NCBI RefSeq assembly: GCF_040196175.1
Contig: NZ_JBEFNF010000001.1
Span: 1-64,000 of the forward strand
From: Halospina sp040196175
GTDB taxonomy: Bacteria > Pseudomonadota > Gammaproteobacteria > Pseudomonadales > Oleiphilaceae
DNA length: 64,000 bases
Direction: 5' to 3'
In this document: in pieces, positions 51,495 through 60,957 of the stretch
How positions within the stretch are numbered: position 1 is the first letter of the stretch
Layout: each line of letters opens with the position of its first letter
The notes under the pieces: model-generated
What the model saw: only the letters and a program-made list of their open reading frames with translations
Told to the model about the DNA's origin: nothing
The model's database searches: none
Position numbers and translations under genes: made by a program

Positions 51495-52847
51495 TCAGTC
51501 CCTGGTGGCCTTATCGATACCTTCCGTGGCCACGGTCGCCAGGTGCCGGATCTGGTCCTCGCTGATCACGTACGGCGGCATGAAATAGGTGACATTGCCC
51601 AGGGGGCGCAGCAGCGCCTCGCGGGTGATCGAGTGCTGATAAACCCGAAGGCCGCGGCGTTCCTGCCAGGGGAACGGTTCCATGGTTGCTTTGTCTTTGA
51701 CCAGCTCCATGGCCTGGATCATGCCGTGCTGGCGGATGTCGCCTACGTGCGGGTGCTCGCGCAGGTGCTCAACGCTCTCACCCATGATGCGGGCTTTCTG
51801 GCGGTTGGCTTCGATGACGTTGTCGTCCCGGAAGATGTCGAGCGTGGCCCTGGCGACGGCACAGCCGATGGGGTTGCCGGTGTAGCTGTGCGAGTGCAGG
51901 AAGGCTTTCATGGTCTCAAAGTCGTCGTAGAACGCCTCAAAGACATCATCCGTGGTCATGGTGATCGACAGCGGCAGGTAGCCGGCGGTCAGGCCCTTGG
52001 ACAGGCACATGAAATCCGGCGAGATGCTGGCCTGTTCGCAGGCGAAGAGGGTGCCGGTGCGGCCGAAGCCCACGGCAATCTCATCGGCGATCAGGTGGAT
52101 GTTATAGCGGTCGCAGGCCTCGCGCAGTTTTTTCAGGTAGATGGCGTCGTACATGCGCATGTGGCCGGCGCACTGGACCAGGGGCTCGACGATGACGGCG
52201 CAGACATTGTCGGCGTTCTCCGCCATGAGCTTTTCCATGTGTTCGAACTGGCGCAGGGCGTAGTCTTCCCAGCTCTCGCCCTTTTCCCGGTAGAAGGCGT
52301 CCGGGGCAGGGGCCGTGAGCATCTCCATCAGCAGCGGCTCGTAGGTCTCGCGGTACAGGCCCACATCGCTCAGCGCCAGCGCACCCAGAGTCTCGCCGTG
52401 GTAGCTGTTGGAAATGTTGATGAAGTTCTTTTTCTGCGGCTTGCCGGTGTTGCGGAAGTAGTGGTAGCTCATCTTGAGTGCGACCTCGATCGCGGATGAG
52501 CCGTTGTCCGCGTAGAAGCACCGGTTGAGGCCTTTGGGGGTTACCTCGATCAGTCGCTCGGAGAGATCAATGACCGGTTCATGGGTGAAGCCGGCGAGCA
52601 TGGCGTGCTCAAGCTGCTGAGTCTGCTGGTTGATGGCCTCGTTGATGCGCGGGTTGGCGTGGCCAAACAGGTTCACCCACCAGGAGCTGACAGCGTCGAT
52701 GTAGCGGTTGCCATCAAAGTCATAGAGCCAGACGCCTTCACCACGCTTGAAGGGAATCAGTGGCAGGGTTTCGTGATCTTTCATCTGGGTGCAGGGGTGC
52801 CAGACGGCTTTCAGGTCACGCTCGATCATCTCGCGGTTGGATGTCAC
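51495..52847 (-). CDS. bioA: Adenosylmethionine-8-amino-7-oxononanoate aminotransferase
   Basis: A 450-residue PLP enzyme of biotin synthesis that uses SAM as amino donor. The cofactor lysine is Lys284 in CLSKGLTAGYLPLS; other marks are VWHPCTQMKDHE at the N-terminus, YADNGSSAIEVALKMSYHYF and LIADEIAVGFGRTGTLFACE. The start is GTG 52847, supported by GGGAGG six bases upstream. The other biotin genes are not in the window, which is common. Leads the bioA-rsmE-DUF445 set. Confidence 0.96.
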   Translation of the reverse strand: MTSNREMIERDLKAVWHPCTQMKDHETLPLIPFKRGEGVWLYDFDGNRYIDAVSSWWVNLFGHANPRINEAINQQTQQLEHAMLAGFTHEPVIDLSERLIEVTPKGLNRCFYADNGSSAIEVALKMSYHYFRNTGKPQKKNFINISNSYHGETLGALALSDVGLYRETYEPLLMEMLTAPAPDAFYREKGESWEDYALRQFEHMEKLMAENADNVCAVIVEPLVQCAGHMRMYDAIYLKKLREACDRYNIHLIADEIAVGFGRTGTLFACEQASISPDFMCLSKGLTAGYLPLSITMTTDDVFEAFYDDFETMKAFLHSHSYTGNPIGCAVARATLDIFRDDNVIEANRQKARIMGESVEHLREHPHVGDIRQHGMIQAMELVKDKATMEPFPWQERRGLRVYQHSITREALLRPLGNVTYFMPPYVISEDQIRHLATVATEGIDKATRD

Positions 52848-53018
52848 GACTGCCTCCCGGGGAATTGTTTACAGATGCATCAATGGGAGAATGATGATAC
52901 GGGCCCGGGCCCGGCCATGGAAGGGCTGTGGTGACGGGGGTGGATGGGAGAGGAGCAAGCCCGGCGCCCGACAGCTGTGAACGCCTGCGGGACCTACTCC
53001 CATCGGTGACGGCGGTGT

Positions 53019-53900
53019 TCAGAATGCGATCTTTTCCTGCACCTGCTCATCCAGACCCAGGTTCCTCCAGATGCGCATGCTGGGATCGGCCTGGTTAAGG
53101 GTATAGAAATGCAATCCTGGCGCGCCGGCATCAAGCAGCTGCTCACACATACGGGTGACAACTTCTTCACCGAACTGCTGGATGGAGTCGGTGTCGTCAC
53201 CGAACGCTTCCATCTGTCGGCGGATCCAGCGGGGTACGTCCGCGCCGCACATCTCACTGAACTGGCAGACTTTCTGGAAGTTCACGATCGGCATGATGCC
53301 GGGAACCACCGGAATGTCCACGCCCATCTTCTCCAGCCGGTCGATGAAGTGGAAATAGCTCTCGACGTTGAAGAAGTACTGGGTGATGGCGCTGTTGGCA
53401 CCGGCTTCAACCTTGCGCTTGAAGTTCATCAGGTCCGCTTCGGCACTCGGGGCCTGCGGATGGAATTCGGGATACGCGGCCACTTCCAGTGAGAAGTGGT
53501 CACCGCTGTGTTCGCGGATGAATTCGACCAGCTCATTGGCGTAGCGCAGCTCACCGTAGCCGGTATTGCCCATGCCGGAGGGAATGTCGCCACGCAGGGC
53601 CACGATCCGCTCCACGCCCCCTTCTTTATAGGTATCGAGGAGTTCGGAAAGGATCTCCTTATTGGCCCCGACGCAGGACAGGTGCGGCGCGGTTGAGATG
53701 CCTTTCTGGTTGAGTTCGAGCACTGTGTTCTTGGTGCCTTCGCGGGTGGAACCGCCAGCACCGAAGGTGACCGAGAAGAATTCGGGGTCGAGCGTCGCGA
53801 GCTTGTCGCGCGTCTGGTGCAGAGTCTCAGCGCCTTTGTCGCTCTTCGGGGGGAAGAACTCAAAGCTGAAACGTCGCTTGAACTGCTTCTGGCTTTTCAT
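53019..53900 (-). CDS. metF: Methylenetetrahydrofolate reductase
   Basis: A 293-residue flavoprotein that makes methyl-THF for methionine synthesis. Visible marks: FSFEFFPPKSDKGAETLHQT with the active-site glutamate, SVTFGAGGSTREGT, ALRGDIPSGMGNTGYGELRY, QYFFNVESYFHFID and VVPGIMPIVNF. Length matches the short bacterial type. AAGGAA precedes the ATG. A terminator separates it from ahcY upstream, so it probably has its own promoter in the 50 bp after that hairpin, or depends on readthrough. Confidence 0.97.
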   Translation of the reverse strand: MKSQKQFKRRFSFEFFPPKSDKGAETLHQTRDKLATLDPEFFSVTFGAGGSTREGTKNTVLELNQKGISTAPHLSCVGANKEILSELLDTYKEGGVERIVALRGDIPSGMGNTGYGELRYANELVEFIREHSGDHFSLEVAAYPEFHPQAPSAEADLMNFKRKVEAGANSAITQYFFNVESYFHFIDRLEKMGVDIPVVPGIMPIVNFQKVCQFSEMCGADVPRWIRRQMEAFGDDTDSIQQFGEEVVTRMCEQLLDAGAPGLHFYTLNQADPSMRIWRNLGLDEQVQEKIAF

Positions 53901-53953
53901 GGTTGTGTTCCTTTCGGGCCCTTGGCCCGGTCAATCACTGATCCAAAACCGGG

Positions 53954-53980
53954 AAAACCGGGGCCCAGGAGGCCCCGGTT
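53954..53980 (-). terminator. Intrinsic terminator behind ahcY
   Basis: Ten-bp stem AACCGGGGCC/GGCCCCGGTT with a five-base loop, followed on the minus strand by a short T run (53957-53954). Lies 25 bp after the ahcY stop and 54 bp before metF. Confidence 0.82.
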
Positions 53981-54004
53981 GAAACCTGTACGGATCGTTC
54001 CCGA

Positions 54005-55387
54005 TCAGTACTTGTAAGTTTCCGCCTTGAACGGCCCTTTGACCGGAACGCCGACGTACTCGGACTGATCTTGGGTCATACGGGTAATGGTGCCGCCGAA
54101 GCCTTCGACCATGTACTGGGCAACTTCTTCGTCCAGTTCCTTCGGCAGGACGCGAACGTAGAGGTTGTCCTTCTTCTCGCTCTCTGGCAGATCGGCGAAC
54201 TTGCGTTCGAACAGATACATCTGTGCCGCGACCTGGTTGGCAAAGGAGCCGTCCATGATCCGCGACGGATGGCCTGTGGCGTTACCCAGGTTAACCAGGC
54301 GCCCTTCAGCCAGCAGGAAGAGATGGTCGTCCTTAGAGCGATCACGGTAGATCTTGTGGACCTGCGGCTTGATCTCGTCCCATTCCCAGTTCTCGCGCAT
54401 GTAAGCGGTATCGATCTCGTTGTCGAAGTGACCGATGTTGCACACGATGGCGCCGGATTTAACGGCCGCGAGCATGTGCTTGTCGCAGACATCCACGTTA
54501 CCGGTGGTGGTTACGAGTACGTCAGTGTCCTGCAGAAGCTGCTTGTTGAGGCAGTCCGCAGTACCCTTGTTCTCGCCGTTGATGTAGGGAGAAACAACTT
54601 CGTAGCCGTCCATGCACGCCTGCATGGCACAGATCGGGTCGATCTCGGTGACACGCACAATCATGCCTTCCTGACGCAGTGACTGGGCTGAGCCCTTGCC
54701 AACGTCGCCATAACCAACCACCAGGGCTTTCTTGCCGGCCATGAGGTGGTCGAGTGACCGCTTGAGTGCGTCGCTCAGGCTGTGCTGGCAACCGTACTTG
54801 TTGTCGTTCTTGGACTTGGTGACCGAGTCGTTCACGTTGATCGCCGGCACCTTGAGGCTGCCTTCCTGGATCATGTGCTCGAGACGGTGAACGCCAGTGG
54901 TGGTTTCCTCGGAAATACCGTGGCAGTTCTTGAGGATTTCCGGATACTTTTCGTGCAGCATCTCGGTCAGGTCGCCGCCGTCGTCCAGGATCATGTTCGG
55001 TTCCCAGCCATCAACGTCAGCACCGATGGTGCGCTCGATGCACCACTCGTACTCTTCTTCGGTCTCACCTTTCCAGGCGAATACCGGAACGCCAGTCGAG
55101 GCGATGGCGGCAGCGGCCTGATCCTGAGTGGAGAAGATGTTGCACGAGGACCAGCGCACGCTAGCGCCCAGGGCGGTCAGGGTCTCAATCAGCACGGCCG
55201 TCTGCACGGTCATGTGGATGCAGCCCATCACGTTGGCGCCTTTCAGCGGCTGCTGTGCACGATACTTCTCGCGCAGCTTGATCAGCGCCGGCATTTCGCT
55301 TTCGGCGATGGCGATTTCCTTGCGGCCCCAGCCGGCAAGGTCGATATCAGCGACTTTGTAGTCAGTAAAATTACTGTCCAAGGGCAT
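54005..55387 (-). CDS. ahcY: S-adenosylhomocysteine hydrolase
   Basis: A 460-residue NAD-dependent hydrolase that splits SAH into adenosine and homocysteine, relieving product inhibition of methyltransferases. NAD site ALVVGYGDVGKGSAQSLR (residues 221-238); substrate residues in CIHMTVQTAVLIETL, VNDSVTKSKNDNKYGCQHSL; C-terminal MVEGFGGTITRMTQDQSEYV and the terminal YKY. Length matches the long bacterial form. Follows metK by 81 bp with a stable hairpin in between; ends at a terminator. Confidence 0.98.
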   Translation of the reverse strand: MPLDSNFTDYKVADIDLAGWGRKEIAIAESEMPALIKLREKYRAQQPLKGANVMGCIHMTVQTAVLIETLTALGASVRWSSCNIFSTQDQAAAAIASTGVPVFAWKGETEEEYEWCIERTIGADVDGWEPNMILDDGGDLTEMLHEKYPEILKNCHGISEETTTGVHRLEHMIQEGSLKVPAINVNDSVTKSKNDNKYGCQHSLSDALKRSLDHLMAGKKALVVGYGDVGKGSAQSLRQEGMIVRVTEIDPICAMQACMDGYEVVSPYINGENKGTADCLNKQLLQDTDVLVTTTGNVDVCDKHMLAAVKSGAIVCNIGHFDNEIDTAYMRENWEWDEIKPQVHKIYRDRSKDDHLFLLAEGRLVNLGNATGHPSRIMDGSFANQVAAQMYLFERKFADLPESEKKDNLYVRVLPKELDEEVAQYMVEGFGGTITRMTQDQSEYVGVPVKGPFKAETYKY

Positions 55388-55426
55388 TATTAGTACTCCT
55401 GATTTTTTGAGGTCATTCTTTGTCGT

Positions 55427-55455
55427 TGCAGGGGTGGCCCGAAGCCGCCCCTGCA
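55427..55455 (-). other. Intercistronic hairpin between metK and ahcY
   Basis: On the minus strand TGCAGGGGCGGC, loop TTCGG, GCCACCCCTGCA: 12 pairs with one G-U. No T run follows, so it is more likely an RNA-stabilising or processing hairpin than a terminator. I could not fit the conserved SAH riboswitch sequence to it. Confidence 0.6.
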
Positions 55456-55468
55456 GGGTCGAGATTGA

Positions 55469-56656
55469 TTACTTGGCTGCGGCCTTCAACTCTTCCGCTT
55501 TGTCCGTCTTCTCCCAGGGGAAGGCGGTGAAGGTTTCACCATTAACGGTTTCCTGGAACGGTTCGCGGCCGAAGTGGCCATAACCGGCAGTGTGGCGATA
55601 CATCGGGTGCAGCAGATCCAATTGCTTGGTCAGCGCATAGGGACGCAGATCGAAGGTCTTGCGAACCAGCTGCTCGATCTGACGGTCATCCAACTTGCCA
55701 GTGCCGAAGGTGTTGATGGAGATAGATGTCGGCTCGGCAACGCCGATGGCGTAGGAGATCTGGATCTCGCACTTGTCAGCCAAGCCGGCAGCGACCACGT
55801 TCTTGGCAACATAACGGCCGGCATAGGCCGCGCTGCGGTCAACCTTGGACGGATCCTTACCGGAGAAGGCGCCGCCACCGTGGCGTGCCATGCCGCCGTA
55901 GGTGTCAACGATGATCTTGCGACCGGTCAGACCCGCATCACCTACCGGACCACCGATTTCGAAGTTGCCGGTCGGGTTGATGTGGAACTTGGTGTCGTTG
56001 TGGATCAGGTTGGACGGAATCACGTCCTTAACGATTTCTTCCATGACTGCTTCACGCAGCTGGTCCATGGACACGTCCGGGCTGTGCTGTGTAGACAGGA
56101 CAACGGCATCGATACCGGAGACCTTGCCGTCTTCGTAGCGGCAGCTGACCTGACTCTTGGCGTCCGGGCGCAGCCAGTCAAGCTTATTGCTCTGAAGCAG
56201 CTCGGCCTGACGCTCACACAGACGGTGTGCGTAGCAGATCGGGGCCGGCATCAGCACATCCGTCTCGTTACAGGCGTAGCCGAACATCAGGCCCTGGTCG
56301 CCCGCGCCCTGGTCTTCCGGCTTGGAGCGGTCAACGCCCTGGGCAATGTCAACGGATTGCTTGCCGACAACGTTGATGAAGGCGCAGGTGTTGCCGTCAA
56401 AGCCAACGTCGGAGTCGTTGTAGCCGATGTCGGTGATCGCCTTACGTGCGACTTCTTCAAACTCGATGTTGGTGTTGGTGGTGATCTCACCGGCAATCAA
56501 GCACATGCCAGTCTTGACCACAGTCTCACAGGCGACACGCGCATAGGGGTCGTCCTGCAGGATGCGGTCAAGAATGGCATCGGATACGGCGTCGGACAGC
56601 TTGTCCGGATGACCTGCTGTTACCGACTCGGATGTAAAGAGACTATAGTCACTCAT
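55469..56656 (-). CDS. metK: S-adenosylmethionine synthetase
   Basis: A 395-residue enzyme making SAM from methionine and ATP. Standard blocks: FTSESVTAGHPDKLSDAVSD at the N-terminus, the P-loop-like GGGAFSGKDPSKVDRSAAYA, DQGLMFGYACNETDVLMPAP and GHFGREPF near the end. AAGGAGG precedes ATG 56656. Second gene behind sahR (53 bp), with ahcY next, so it should be under the same operator. Confidence 0.98.
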   Translation of the reverse strand: MSDYSLFTSESVTAGHPDKLSDAVSDAILDRILQDDPYARVACETVVKTGMCLIAGEITTNTNIEFEEVARKAITDIGYNDSDVGFDGNTCAFINVVGKQSVDIAQGVDRSKPEDQGAGDQGLMFGYACNETDVLMPAPICYAHRLCERQAELLQSNKLDWLRPDAKSQVSCRYEDGKVSGIDAVVLSTQHSPDVSMDQLREAVMEEIVKDVIPSNLIHNDTKFHINPTGNFEIGGPVGDAGLTGRKIIVDTYGGMARHGGGAFSGKDPSKVDRSAAYAGRYVAKNVVAAGLADKCEIQISYAIGVAEPTSISINTFGTGKLDDRQIEQLVRKTFDLRPYALTKQLDLLHPMYRHTAGYGHFGREPFQETVNGETFTAFPWEKTDKAEELKAAAK

Positions 56657-56709
56657 GCTTGCTTTCCTCCTTTTGAAGGTTAATAAAGGTCATTGGGGAA
56701 GCCGGTTCG

Positions 56710-57702
56710 CTAGCCCGTGAACTCCCTGACCTGGATCTGAAAACCATTGCGCAGGCCGATAAACAGGGTTTCACCCTGTTTCAGCCCTGCGTCTGCTGCC
56801 CACCCCGTTAGTTCTTCCGGCTCAAAGCCTTGCCAGATGTCACCGCAGTTATCCCTGACCCAGCTCTGTTCATGCCGGCAGAGCTCACTGATCATCAGTC
56901 GGCCCCCGGGTTTCAGCAGCTGGGCGCTGTCGCGGAAGATGTTCGCGGGGCTGGCCACGTGGTGCAGCACCATGTTGGCCGCCACCAGATTGAACCTGTC
57001 TTCGCGTTCAATCACATCAGGGCACTCGCCATGTAAAAGACGCACGTTAGTGAGTCCCTGCTGTTCACAGTACTGGGCGGCGCGCTCAAGCATGGCCTGG
57101 ACGTTGTCTACAGCTACCACGTCGCTGAAGCAGTTCGCCAGTACCGGCAGAAAAGGGCCTTCACCCGGCCCGATCTCCAGCGCATTACCGCTGCCATCGC
57201 AGGGGTAGCGCCGGTGGATCAGCTCTGCCACCGGCTGCGCGTAGCGCTGGTGATTGGCGATCAGCTCCTGCTGCTCCCGGAAACGCCGGGCATGGCGCGC
57301 GAAAAAGATCTGGGACTGTTCCGAGCGTTGACGCCGTATCGTACGAATCCGCTCCAGCAGTTCCTCAGTGAGCTGGATCTGGTCCACGGCTTCAAAGATG
57401 GAGCGAACGGCGGTGTAACGCGGTTCGTCTCCAGTCCGCAGCAGCGGACGCCGATAGAAGGTGGCGTTGCCCTCCCGCTGGGGTTCAAGCAATCCAGCCT
57501 GAGTCAGCACCTTCAGGTGGTGGCTCATACCGGACTGGCGCATGTTAAAGAGCCGGCACAGCTCCATGACCCCGAAGGTGTCGCGTTGCAGGACACGAAG
57601 TATATCGAGTCTCAGCGGTTCGCCCGCAGCCTTGTAGAGGCCGCCCAGCGCATGGAGCGCTGTCTCGGTATCTGCGGATTTGACGTGTGCCGTTGAATTC
57701 AT
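56710..57702 (-). CDS. sahR: SahR-type regulator: ArsR HTH fused to a SAM-dependent methyltransferase domain
   Basis: A 330-residue fusion. Residues 15-90 are an ArsR winged helix (AAGEPLRLDILRVLQRDTFG, then MELCRLFNMRQSGMSHHLKV with the recognition helix and EGNATFYRR wing). Residues about 160-330 are a Rossmann methyltransferase-type domain with ALEIGPGEGPFLP (motif I, 174-186) and NLVAANMVLHHVASPANIF. ArsR-methyltransferase fusions of this design ahead of metK-ahcY are known as SahR and are thought to sense SAH or SAM in the C-terminal domain. Whether it methylates anything is unknown. Own promoter carries a clear inverted repeat. Confidence 0.88.
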   Translation of the reverse strand: MNSTAHVKSADTETALHALGGLYKAAGEPLRLDILRVLQRDTFGVMELCRLFNMRQSGMSHHLKVLTQAGLLEPQREGNATFYRRPLLRTGDEPRYTAVRSIFEAVDQIQLTEELLERIRTIRRQRSEQSQIFFARHARRFREQQELIANHQRYAQPVAELIHRRYPCDGSGNALEIGPGEGPFLPVLANCFSDVVAVDNVQAMLERAAQYCEQQGLTNVRLLHGECPDVIEREDRFNLVAANMVLHHVASPANIFRDSAQLLKPGGRLMISELCRHEQSWVRDNCGDIWQGFEPEELTGWAADAGLKQGETLFIGLRNGFQIQVREFTG

Positions 57703-57741
57703 TGCCCCTACTCTACGGTTGGCGCTGAAGAAAGGTCAACA

Positions 57742-57767
57742 GCTATATCAAAAAAAATTGATATAGC
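57742..57767. promoter_or_regulatory. Inverted-repeat operator, probable SahR site
   Basis: Perfect 10-bp arms GCTATATCAA and TTGATATAGC around six A, 39 bp before the sahR start and 115 bp before tkt. Spacing of half-site centres is 16 bp, suited to an ArsR-type dimer. An AT-rich island in GC-rich sequence. Confidence 0.75.
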
Positions 57768-57882
57768 GATGGTAAAAAGAGCGGCTGACATTTGCTCAAT
57801 CGGGTGGCGATCGGTGAAAATACGCGCCTCTTGAAACGGTCCAGTGGGCCGTAGCCAATCAGCCAGTGGGAGACAAAATCCG

Positions 57883-59889
57883 ATGCCGTCGCGTAAAGAC
57901 CTTGCCAATGCAGTACGCGCGCTCAGTATGGACGCGGTGCAGAAGGCGCAGTCCGGCCACCCAGGTGCGCCCATGGGGCTGGCCGACGTGGCCGAGGTTC
58001 TTTGGAATGACTTTTTCAGACATAACCCGGCGAACCCCGGCTGGCCGGACCGCGACCGTTTTGTCCTCTCCAATGGCCATGGCTCCATGCTCCAGTACAG
58101 CCTGCTGCACCTCAGCGGTTACGACCTGGGCATTGAGGACCTGAAACAATTCCGCCAACTTCACTCGCGCACGCCGGGGCATCCTGAATTCGGCTACACC
58201 CCGGGCGTCGAAACCACGACCGGGCCGCTCGGGCAGGGCCTGGCCAATGCCGTGGGTATGGCACTGGCCGAGAAAAATCTTGCGGCCCAGTTCAATCGCG
58301 ATGGCCATGAGGTTGTGGGTCACCATACGTACTGCATCGTTGGCGATGGCTGTCTGATGGAGGGCATCTCCCATGAGGCGGCCTCGCTGGCCGGCACGCT
58401 CGGCCTTGGCAAGCTGGTGGTGTTCTACGATGACAATGGCATCTCCATCGACGGAGACGTCAGTGGCTGGTTCACCGACGATACCGCGAAGCGCTTTGAG
58501 GGCTACAACTGGCAGGTGATTCCAGGGGTGGATGGGCACGACCCCGAGGCGGTCAGGAGTGCCATTGAGCAGGCGCGTGGCAACCATGAACAGCCCACGC
58601 TCATCTGCTGCCGCACCGTGATCGGCTTCGGGTCGCCCGGTAAGGCGGGCTCAGAGAGCAGCCATGGTGCGCCGTTGGGTGATGATGAGATCGAGGCGAC
58701 CCGTAGCAACCTTGGCTGGCATCATGGCGCGTTTGAGGTACCGAACGAACTGTATCAGGGCTGGGATGCGCGCGAGGCTGGGGCCGCCGCCGAGAACGAC
58801 TGGCATGAACGCCTTGCCGCCTATGAGAAAGCGCATCCGGAGCTGGCGGCTGAACTTAAACGCCGGCTGGCCGGTGATCTGCCTGATGATTTCTCGCAGA
58901 AGGCTCAGGACTATATCCAGCAGTGCCAGGAAAGTGGCGAGAACATGGCGACCCGCAAGGCCTCGCAGAAAACCCTCAATGCCTATGGGCCGGCGTTGCC
59001 CGAGCTGGTGGGCGGTTCCGCGGATCTGGCCGGTTCCAACAATACGCTCTGGAGCGACTGTCAGCCGATCACGGCTGCTGATGCCAGTGGCAATTATGTC
59101 TATTACGGCGTGCGCGAGTTCGCGATGACCGCTATAGGCAGTGGCATGGCGCTGCACGGCGGCATTGTGCCCTATGTGGCGACCTTCCTGATCTTCATGG
59201 AGTACGCACGTAACGCCACGCGTATGGCCGCGCTTATGAAGCAGCGCAATGTGCTGGTCTACACCCACGATTCCATCGGGCTGGGTGAAGACGGGCCGAC
59301 CCATCAGCCGGTGGAGCAGCTGGCCTCTCTTCGCCAGACGCCGAACATGAGTCTGTGGCGTCCCTGTGACACGGTGGAGACGGCGGCTGCCTGGAAGGCC
59401 GCACTTGAGCGCACGGACGGCCCTAGTGCGCTGGTGTTTACCCGTCAGGCGCTGGCGCACCAGGAACGTGATCAGCAGCAGGTTGCTGATATTGCCCGTG
59501 GCGGCTACATCCTGTCGGATTCCGACGGTTTCCCGGAGATCATCCTGATTGCCACCGGCTCTGAGGTAGCGCTCGCTCAGGAAACCGCGGCGCAGTTGCG
59601 TGATCAGGGTCGTCAGGTGCGAGTGGTGTCCATGCCCAGTACTGATGTCTTTGACAGTCAGCCGGCTGAATACCGTCAGAAAGTGTTACCGGCTGAGGTC
59701 ACCTGCCGTGTTGCGGTTGAAGCGGGCATTGCCGATTACTGGAGTAAGTACGTGGGCATGGAAGGGCGCGTGCTTGGCATGACCACCTTTGGTGAGTCCG
59801 CCCCGGCTGGTCCGCTGTTCGAGGCGTTCGGCTTTACTGTGGACAATCTGCTCGCCATCAGCGAGACCCTGCTGGACGATATGGCGTGA
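57883..59889 (+). CDS. tkt: Transketolase
   Basis: A 668-residue thiamine-diphosphate enzyme of the pentose phosphate pathway. The ThDP motif GDGCLMEGISHEAASLAGTL with DDNG closing it is at about residues 155-190; FVLSNGHGSMLQYSLLHLSG and SRTPGHPEFGYTPGVETTTG are typical, and the pyrimidine-binding part shows GGSADLAGSNNTLW, YGVREFAMTAIGSGMALHGG and DSIGLGEDGPTHQPVEQLAS. ATG 57883 matches the family N-terminus; GGGAGA lies 10 bases upstream. Followed after 14 bp by epd. Divergent from sahR, so the operator between them could affect it too. Confidence 0.97.
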   Translation: MPSRKDLANAVRALSMDAVQKAQSGHPGAPMGLADVAEVLWNDFFRHNPANPGWPDRDRFVLSNGHGSMLQYSLLHLSGYDLGIEDLKQFRQLHSRTPGHPEFGYTPGVETTTGPLGQGLANAVGMALAEKNLAAQFNRDGHEVVGHHTYCIVGDGCLMEGISHEAASLAGTLGLGKLVVFYDDNGISIDGDVSGWFTDDTAKRFEGYNWQVIPGVDGHDPEAVRSAIEQARGNHEQPTLICCRTVIGFGSPGKAGSESSHGAPLGDDEIEATRSNLGWHHGAFEVPNELYQGWDAREAGAAAENDWHERLAAYEKAHPELAAELKRRLAGDLPDDFSQKAQDYIQQCQESGENMATRKASQKTLNAYGPALPELVGGSADLAGSNNTLWSDCQPITAADASGNYVYYGVREFAMTAIGSGMALHGGIVPYVATFLIFMEYARNATRMAALMKQRNVLVYTHDSIGLGEDGPTHQPVEQLASLRQTPNMSLWRPCDTVETAAAWKAALERTDGPSALVFTRQALAHQERDQQQVADIARGGYILSDSDGFPEIILIATGSEVALAQETAAQLRDQGRQVRVVSMPSTDVFDSQPAEYRQKVLPAEVTCRVAVEAGIADYWSKYVGMEGRVLGMTTFGESAPAGPLFEAFGFTVDNLLAISETLLDDMA

Positions 59890-59903
59890 ACGGGGAGCGA
59901 CCG

Positions 59904-60917
59904 ATGGCGGCTCGGGTAGCGATCAATGGTTACGGGCGCATCGGTCAATGCCTGCTGCGCGCGCTTTATGAGAATGGCTATCGTGATCGGCTGCAGGTTG
60001 TCGCCATCAATGAGCTTTCTGACCCTGAAACCATTGCGCACCTGACCCGTTTTGATACGACCCATGGCCGCTTTGCCGGTCAGGTGGCGGTCAGCGGGGA
60101 AGGCCTGATCGTCGATGGTGACCCCATCCGCATTGTGCGCGAGCCGGATGCGGCGACACTGCCCTGGGGTGACATCGGGGTCGATCTGGTGCTTGATTGT
60201 ACCGGCCTTGGCGCTACGCGGGAGCAGGGGCAGAAGCATCTGGATGCCGGTGCTGGCCGGGTGCTGTTTTCCCAGCCCGGCGATGCGGATCTGGATGCCA
60301 CACTGGTCTACGGCGTCAACCATGAAACCCTGAGCGCCGGCGACCGCATCGTTTCCAACGCGTCCTGCACCACCAATTGCATTGTGCCAATCATCCAGGC
60401 GCTGGATGCGGCCTATGGGATTGAGCAGGGCGCGACCACCACCATCCACTCGGCGATGAACGATCAGCCGGTGATCGATGCCTATCACCATCAGGATCTG
60501 CGCCGTACCCGCAGTGCCTTCCATAACATGGTGCCGGTGGATACCGGGCTGGCTCGCGGGATCGAGCGGTTGCTGCCTGCCATGGTCGGGCGCTTCAGTT
60601 CGGTGGCGGTGCGGGTGCCGACCATCAACGTTTCGGCCATTGATATGACGGTAACGGTACGCTCGGAGACGGACACGGCGTCGGTGAACGGGGTGTTGCA
60701 GGCGACCGCGGCGGCATCGCTGGATGGCATTGTTGGTTACACCGAGGAGCTTCTGGCGAGTACGGATTTCAACCATGATGCCCGCTCCGGGATTGTGGAC
60801 GCGGGGCAGACCCGGGTCAGTGGGGGGCGGATGGTTAAGGTGTTGTGCTGGTTTGATAATGAGTGGGGGTATGCGAACCGGATGCTGGATGTGGCTCGGT
60901 ATTGGGCCTCTCTCTAG
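59904..60917 (+). CDS. epd: Erythrose-4-phosphate dehydrogenase (GapB/Epd)
   Basis: A 337-residue GAPDH-family dehydrogenase. NAD site VAINGYGRIGQCLLRAL, catalytic Cys155 in SNASCTTNC, and substrate loop IHSAMNDQPVIDAYHHQDLR. That loop and RRTRSAFHNMVPVDTGLARG are the Epd version rather than classical GAPDH, so the likely reaction is erythrose 4-phosphate to 4-phosphoerythronate for vitamin B6 synthesis. The start at 59904 has GGGGAG at seven bases. The tkt-epd-pgk-fba order is conserved in gammaproteobacteria. A glycolytic role cannot be excluded because no other gap gene is visible here. Confidence 0.9.
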   Translation: MAARVAINGYGRIGQCLLRALYENGYRDRLQVVAINELSDPETIAHLTRFDTTHGRFAGQVAVSGEGLIVDGDPIRIVREPDAATLPWGDIGVDLVLDCTGLGATREQGQKHLDAGAGRVLFSQPGDADLDATLVYGVNHETLSAGDRIVSNASCTTNCIVPIIQALDAAYGIEQGATTTIHSAMNDQPVIDAYHHQDLRRTRSAFHNMVPVDTGLARGIERLLPAMVGRFSSVAVRVPTINVSAIDMTVTVRSETDTASVNGVLQATAAASLDGIVGYTEELLASTDFNHDARSGIVDAGQTRVSGGRMVKVLCWFDNEWGYANRMLDVARYWASL

Positions 60918-60957
60918 TTTGCACCGACCAGACAGGGATGTGGCTGCAGGTGCCGAA

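Noticed and set aside
55388..55468. SAH riboswitch before ahcY
   Set aside because: Only one hairpin is present and the conserved SAH-aptamer landmarks could not be placed.
56657..56709. SAM riboswitch before metK
   Set aside because: The 53-bp gap is too short for a known SAM aptamer and shows no fitting structure.
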